From Desulfovibrio sp. (GTDB lineage Bacteria > Desulfobacterota > Desulfovibrionia > Desulfovibrionales > Desulfovibrionaceae): 64,000 nucleotides of DNA. The notes beneath the pieces were generated by a model. The model saw only the letters and a program-made list of their open reading frames with translations, had not been told where the DNA came from and searched no databases. The DNA is taken from assembly GCF_009712225.1 (NCBI RefSeq), contig NZ_WASP01000005.1:237239-301238 (forward strand), written 5' to 3'. The position numbers were made by a program, and so were the translations under genes. Positions 61,199 through 64,000 of this stretch are shown here, in pieces (within the stretch, counting starts at the first letter, position 1; every line of letters starts with the position of its first letter).

Positions 61199-62217
61199 CG
61201 CCACTGCTGGACGAGCTGTCCGGTGCAGATTGCTGGCATCAGGACGGCCTGCCTGCCTTGTCGCTGTGCCTGTCTGGTGAGCAGGTGACGGAGCTGGCTG
61301 CGCGCGCGGCCATACTTGAAGCAGCTGTAAGCCCCAAGCCGGGGCTGGTATGCCTGGGCAGCAACGGCGCGCACAGTGACATGGACTACCCCCTGTTTGT
61401 GCGCAGCGCCAAGGCCCTGCGACCTTATTTTGCGCAGGCCCACGCCCTTGGCGAGACCACTCGCGATCTCTCGCCGGGGCAGGTTTTTGCCCGTTTGCGG
61501 CCCCTTGGAGTGTGGGCAGAGCAGTGCATGCTGCAGGCCACTGGTGGTATAAACACCCATAAAGGATTGATTTTTTCCATGGGGCTGTTTTGTGCTGCGG
61601 TGGGGCGCCTCAACAATGGCATGGCCGGGCAGGTGGTGTCCGCACTTGCGCTGCGGCAGGCGGCGGCGTCGTTCGTGAGCGGCATTGTGCGGAGGGATTT
61701 TGCTCCACTGGCTGAACATAAGGCGGCACAGCGTGGAACTCTGCGCTGCGGCGTGATGGGTGGCCTGAGCCCCCGTGATGCTCGGCCTGTGTTTGAGGCA
61801 CAGCTGCAACGCGCGCTTACCGCCGGTGAAGTGCTGTACCTGCTCTACGGCGTAACGGGCATACGTGGCGAGGCCGAGCAGGGGTTCCCGCATGTGGGGC
61901 TGGCCCTACAGGCGCTGGAGGCGCACGGGGCAGCGCACGACCTCAACACGGCCATGGCCCACTGCCTGCTGGAGCTGGTGCAGGCCATGGATGATACAAA
62001 TATTTTATGGCGCGGCGGCCCGGAGGGGTTGCGCCACGCGGCAAGCTCCGCACGGGCGGTACTGGCTGCCGGTGGCCTGGGCACTCACGTCGGGCAGGCG
62101 GCCTTGCGCCGCATGAGCGTCGATTTTGCACGCAAAAGACTGAGCCCCGGCGGCTGCGCCGACATTCTTGCTGTGAGCGTGTTTTTGTGGCTGTTGCGCT
62201 GCCACGGCACAGGCTGA
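61186..62217 (+). CDS. citG: Triphosphoribosyl-dephospho-CoA synthase
   Basis: The protein has 343 residues. It condenses ATP with dephospho-CoA to make the prosthetic-group precursor for citrate lyase. SPKPGLVCLGSNGAHSDMDY near residues 49-68 and LQATGGINTHKGLIFSMGLF near residues 116-135 are conserved; MDDTNILWRGGPEGL near the end also fits. It is the last gene of the cit operon. The N-terminal 30 residues are poorly conserved. It ends 7 nt before the convergent citB stop. Confidence 0.92.
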   Translation: MSAVTPLLDELSGADCWHQDGLPALSLCLSGEQVTELAARAAILEAAVSPKPGLVCLGSNGAHSDMDYPLFVRSAKALRPYFAQAHALGETTRDLSPGQVFARLRPLGVWAEQCMLQATGGINTHKGLIFSMGLFCAAVGRLNNGMAGQVVSALALRQAAASFVSGIVRRDFAPLAEHKAAQRGTLRCGVMGGLSPRDARPVFEAQLQRALTAGEVLYLLYGVTGIRGEAEQGFPHVGLALQALEAHGAAHDLNTAMAHCLLELVQAMDDTNILWRGGPEGLRHAASSARAVLAAGGLGTHVGQAALRRMSVDFARKRLSPGGCADILAVSVFLWLLRCHGTG

Positions 62218-62224
62218 CTCGCCC

Positions 62225-62905
62225 TTACGCAATCCAGTTGTACAGGGTTACGGGACGGCCCGGGCCGCCGTAGTCCTTCACACTGCCAAGCCTGCCGGTG
62301 GCGGTGAGGTAGTCAAAGTATTTCTTTAACGAAATGCGCGAGATACCCGCCAGCGGCTCAATGTCCTTGAGGCTGAACGGCCCCTCATACTGCTGCAATA
62401 CCTGCATGACCGTTTTCAGCGTGCGTGCGTCAATGCCCTTGGGCGTGCCGGAATCGGGCGCGGGGCGCTCCTTTTTGATGAAAATGCGCCGGTCAAGCAT
62501 CTCCTGGGTAATGGGAACCTCGGGCGAGATGAGCAGCTGGCGCTTTTCGCGGAACTGGAGCAGCGATTCGCGAAAGCGCTCAAAGGTAAAGGGTTTGACA
62601 ATGTAGTCAGCCACGCCCATGCGCAGGGCGTTGAGAATGTCGTCGCTGTTCTGCGCGGCGGTTATCATGATTACATCGGTGTGGTAAAACTGCGACTTGA
62701 TGATGCGCAGCAGCTCCATACCGTCCATGCCCGGCATGAATACGTCAAGCAGCACCAGATCCACATGGTGCGCGCGCAGCAGGGCAAGGCCATCCTCGCC
62801 GGAATGGGCCGTATGCTCAAGGCTGAAGCCGTCTATACCTTCCAGATACCCGGCAGCCAGATCTGCCACCATGGGGTCGTCTTCAATGATGATGACGCGG
62901 ATCAT
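62225..62905 (-). CDS. citB: Response regulator of the citrate two-component system (CitB/DpiA family)
   Basis: The protein has 226 residues. An N-terminal receiver domain carries the acidic pocket (IIEDDP), the phospho-accepting aspartate in DLVLLDVFMPGMDG (Asp54 region) and the switch lysine in YIVKPF. A C-terminal helix-turn-helix (DIEPLAGISRISLKKYFDYL) binds DNA. It overlaps citA by 4 nt. It should activate the cit operon in response to citrate. Confidence 0.92.
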   Translation of the reverse strand: MIRVIIIEDDPMVADLAAGYLEGIDGFSLEHTAHSGEDGLALLRAHHVDLVLLDVFMPGMDGMELLRIIKSQFYHTDVIMITAAQNSDDILNALRMGVADYIVKPFTFERFRESLLQFREKRQLLISPEVPITQEMLDRRIFIKKERPAPDSGTPKGIDARTLKTVMQVLQQYEGPFSLKDIEPLAGISRISLKKYFDYLTATGRLGSVKDYGGPGRPVTLYNWIA

Positions 62906-64000
62906 GGGTTTTCTCCTTCCACCAGTGTGGTTGCTGGAATACGGACAGTAAAGATGGAACCGTGCCCAAGCCTTGAATCAATTTCCACAGATCCGTCCAC
63001 TTCGTCCAGCGTAAGCAGCAGCATGTACAGCCCTATGCCCCTGTTGGAGCCCTTGGTGGAAAAACCCTTGCTGAAGATTTTTTCCTGGTGTTCCTCTGCT
63101 ATGCCGCGCCCGGTATCGGCCACCCACAAAATTAGCTGGCCCTTGTCGCCAGCGGGGGCAAAATCGCTTTCGATGTGCAGGGTAATGCGCTTCTCACCAG
63201 CATAGGTAACTGCGTCAAAGGCGTTGTCTATAAGGTTGCCCACAATTGTCACCAGGGCGTGCGCTCCTTTGGCCGAAAGGGGCGGCAGCGCGCCGGTGCC
63301 CTCGATGTGCAGGGTAACGCCCAGCTCGTGGGCGCGGCTGTACTTGCTCTCAAGAAAGCCCGCCATAATGGGATCCTTGACCAGCGCCGTGATGGATGAG
63401 GTTTCGCGCTTTTTGCTGCCGATGATGCGCTCGAGGTAGGCATCGAGCTCTTCATAGCGCCTGTTGCGAAGCAGGCCCGAGATGACGTGCAGTTTGTTGA
63501 GATATTCGTGCGAGCGCGAGCGCAGGGCCTCGGCGTAGTTGCTGAGACCGGTGAGGCGCTCGGCCTGCGCGCGAACCTCTGTCATGTCGCGGAAGGTGGC
63601 CACCGCGCCGATAATTTTGCCCTGCACGCTTATGGGCGCACGGTTGGTCATGATGATGCAGCCGTTGATGTTCTGCTCCATATCATATTCTGGCTTGCCG
63701 CTTTCAATAATGGCGTCGAGCCGCGTGGCGGGAATGGTTTTTTGCACCGGCTGGCCTTCCAGCGGTCCGGTAACACCAGCGGAGCGCAGTATTTTTTCGG
63801 CCATTTCGTTAACAAGCACCAGTGTGCCGTCCTTGTTTACGGCAATAATGCCCTCGCGCACGGTGCGCAGAATGGCGTTGCGTTCTTCAAGCATACGCGC
63901 GATCTGGTGAGGCTCAAGGCCGAAAAGAATTTTCTTGATGGTGCGCGAAAGCATCACGGCCAGTACAATGCCAATACCCAGCGAAAGCACCAGAAGCCAC
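62902..64000 (-). CDS. citA: Sensor histidine kinase of the citrate system, partial (CitA/DpiB family)
   Basis: The gene runs off the window, so the periplasmic citrate-binding PAS domain and first helix are missing. What remains, about 366 residues, has the end of a membrane helix (LSLGIGIVLAVMLS), a cytoplasmic PAS domain (AILRTVREGIIAVNKDG), and a kinase of the CitA/DcuS type: LRSRSHEYLNKLHVISGLL with the phospho-accepting histidine, VGNLIDNAFDAV (N box), ILWVADTGRGI (G1) and GIGLYMLLL (G2). It is 4 nt overlapping with citB. Confidence 0.92.
   Translation of the reverse strand, partial: WLLVLSLGIGIVLAVMLSRTIKKILFGLEPHQIARMLEERNAILRTVREGIIAVNKDGTLVLVNEMAEKILRSAGVTGPLEGQPVQKTIPATRLDAIIESGKPEYDMEQNINGCIIMTNRAPISVQGKIIGAVATFRDMTEVRAQAERLTGLSNYAEALRSRSHEYLNKLHVISGLLRNRRYEELDAYLERIIGSKKRETSSITALVKDPIMAGFLESKYSRAHELGVTLHIEGTGALPPLSAKGAHALVTIVGNLIDNAFDAVTYAGEKRITLHIESDFAPAGDKGQLILWVADTGRGIAEEHQEKIFSKGFSTKGSNRGIGLYMLLLTLDEVDGSVEIDSRLGHGSIFTVRIPATTLVEGENP

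Overview
The window reads as a chromosomal segment of a Desulfovibrio-like sulfate- or sulfite-reducing bacterium. The grounds are a periplasmic-type CbiK cobaltochelatase, an isethionate sulfite-lyase (IslA) whose active-site residues fall at the published positions, TauE/SafE-type anion exporters, a Tat-exported multi-[4Fe-4S] protein and a high-GC, gene-dense background. Genus assignment is inference; no 16S or 23S rRNA is present.

Layout. 1-11.4 kb is ordinary core sequence: rpsA, a cobalamin-riboswitch-led cbiK, a PaaK-like ligase, L-asparaginase, a fosmidomycin-resistance-type MFS pump with ogt, sfsA and a class I aminotransferase. From 11.6 to 30.3 kb two identical tRNA-Ala(GGC) genes face each other and enclose an 18.5-kb accessory island. 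Four further copies of the tRNA 3' end and/or its palindromic terminator lie inside, cutting the island into modules. These are a zinc-ribbon protein with a RexA/RexB-like soluble/membrane pair; a candidate NC-type hydrolase toxin with a divergent membrane protein; two divergent HD-GYP paralogs; a methyltransferase, a SugE-type SMR exporter and an L,D-transpeptidase-like protein; a FIST-like protein with a 78-aa partner; pabABC; three related lipoproteins; and a 585-aa protein with an R-x4-H (HEPN-like) motif enclosed by 85-bp perfect inverted repeats. No integrase or transposase gene is visible in the island.

30.3-45.6 kb returns to core-like genes: DODA-type dioxygenase, Tat-exported iron-sulfur/membrane fusion protein, ATC-hydrolase-like and DUF4910 proteins, Ldh-family dehydrogenase, LarA, lipoate ligase, and a marR-emrA-emrB efflux operon with a visible operator. 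45.6-55.4 kb is a sulfonate cluster: islA and islB, a sigma54 activator with an EamA transporter on the minus strand, and a divergent amidohydrolase/MHS transporter pair followed by a TauE/SafE exporter. The intergenic region carries two sigma54-type promoters, one per direction, plus four TTGCGAC elements that are candidate activator sites.

55.4-64 kb is a citrate fermentation operon: a CitS-type carrier, then citC, D, E, F, X and G, followed by convergent citB and citA encoding the two-component regulator; citA runs off the window. Together the right-hand clusters would let the cell import isethionate and citrate, cleave them to acetaldehyde plus sulfite and to acetate plus oxaloacetate, and control each set with a dedicated regulator.
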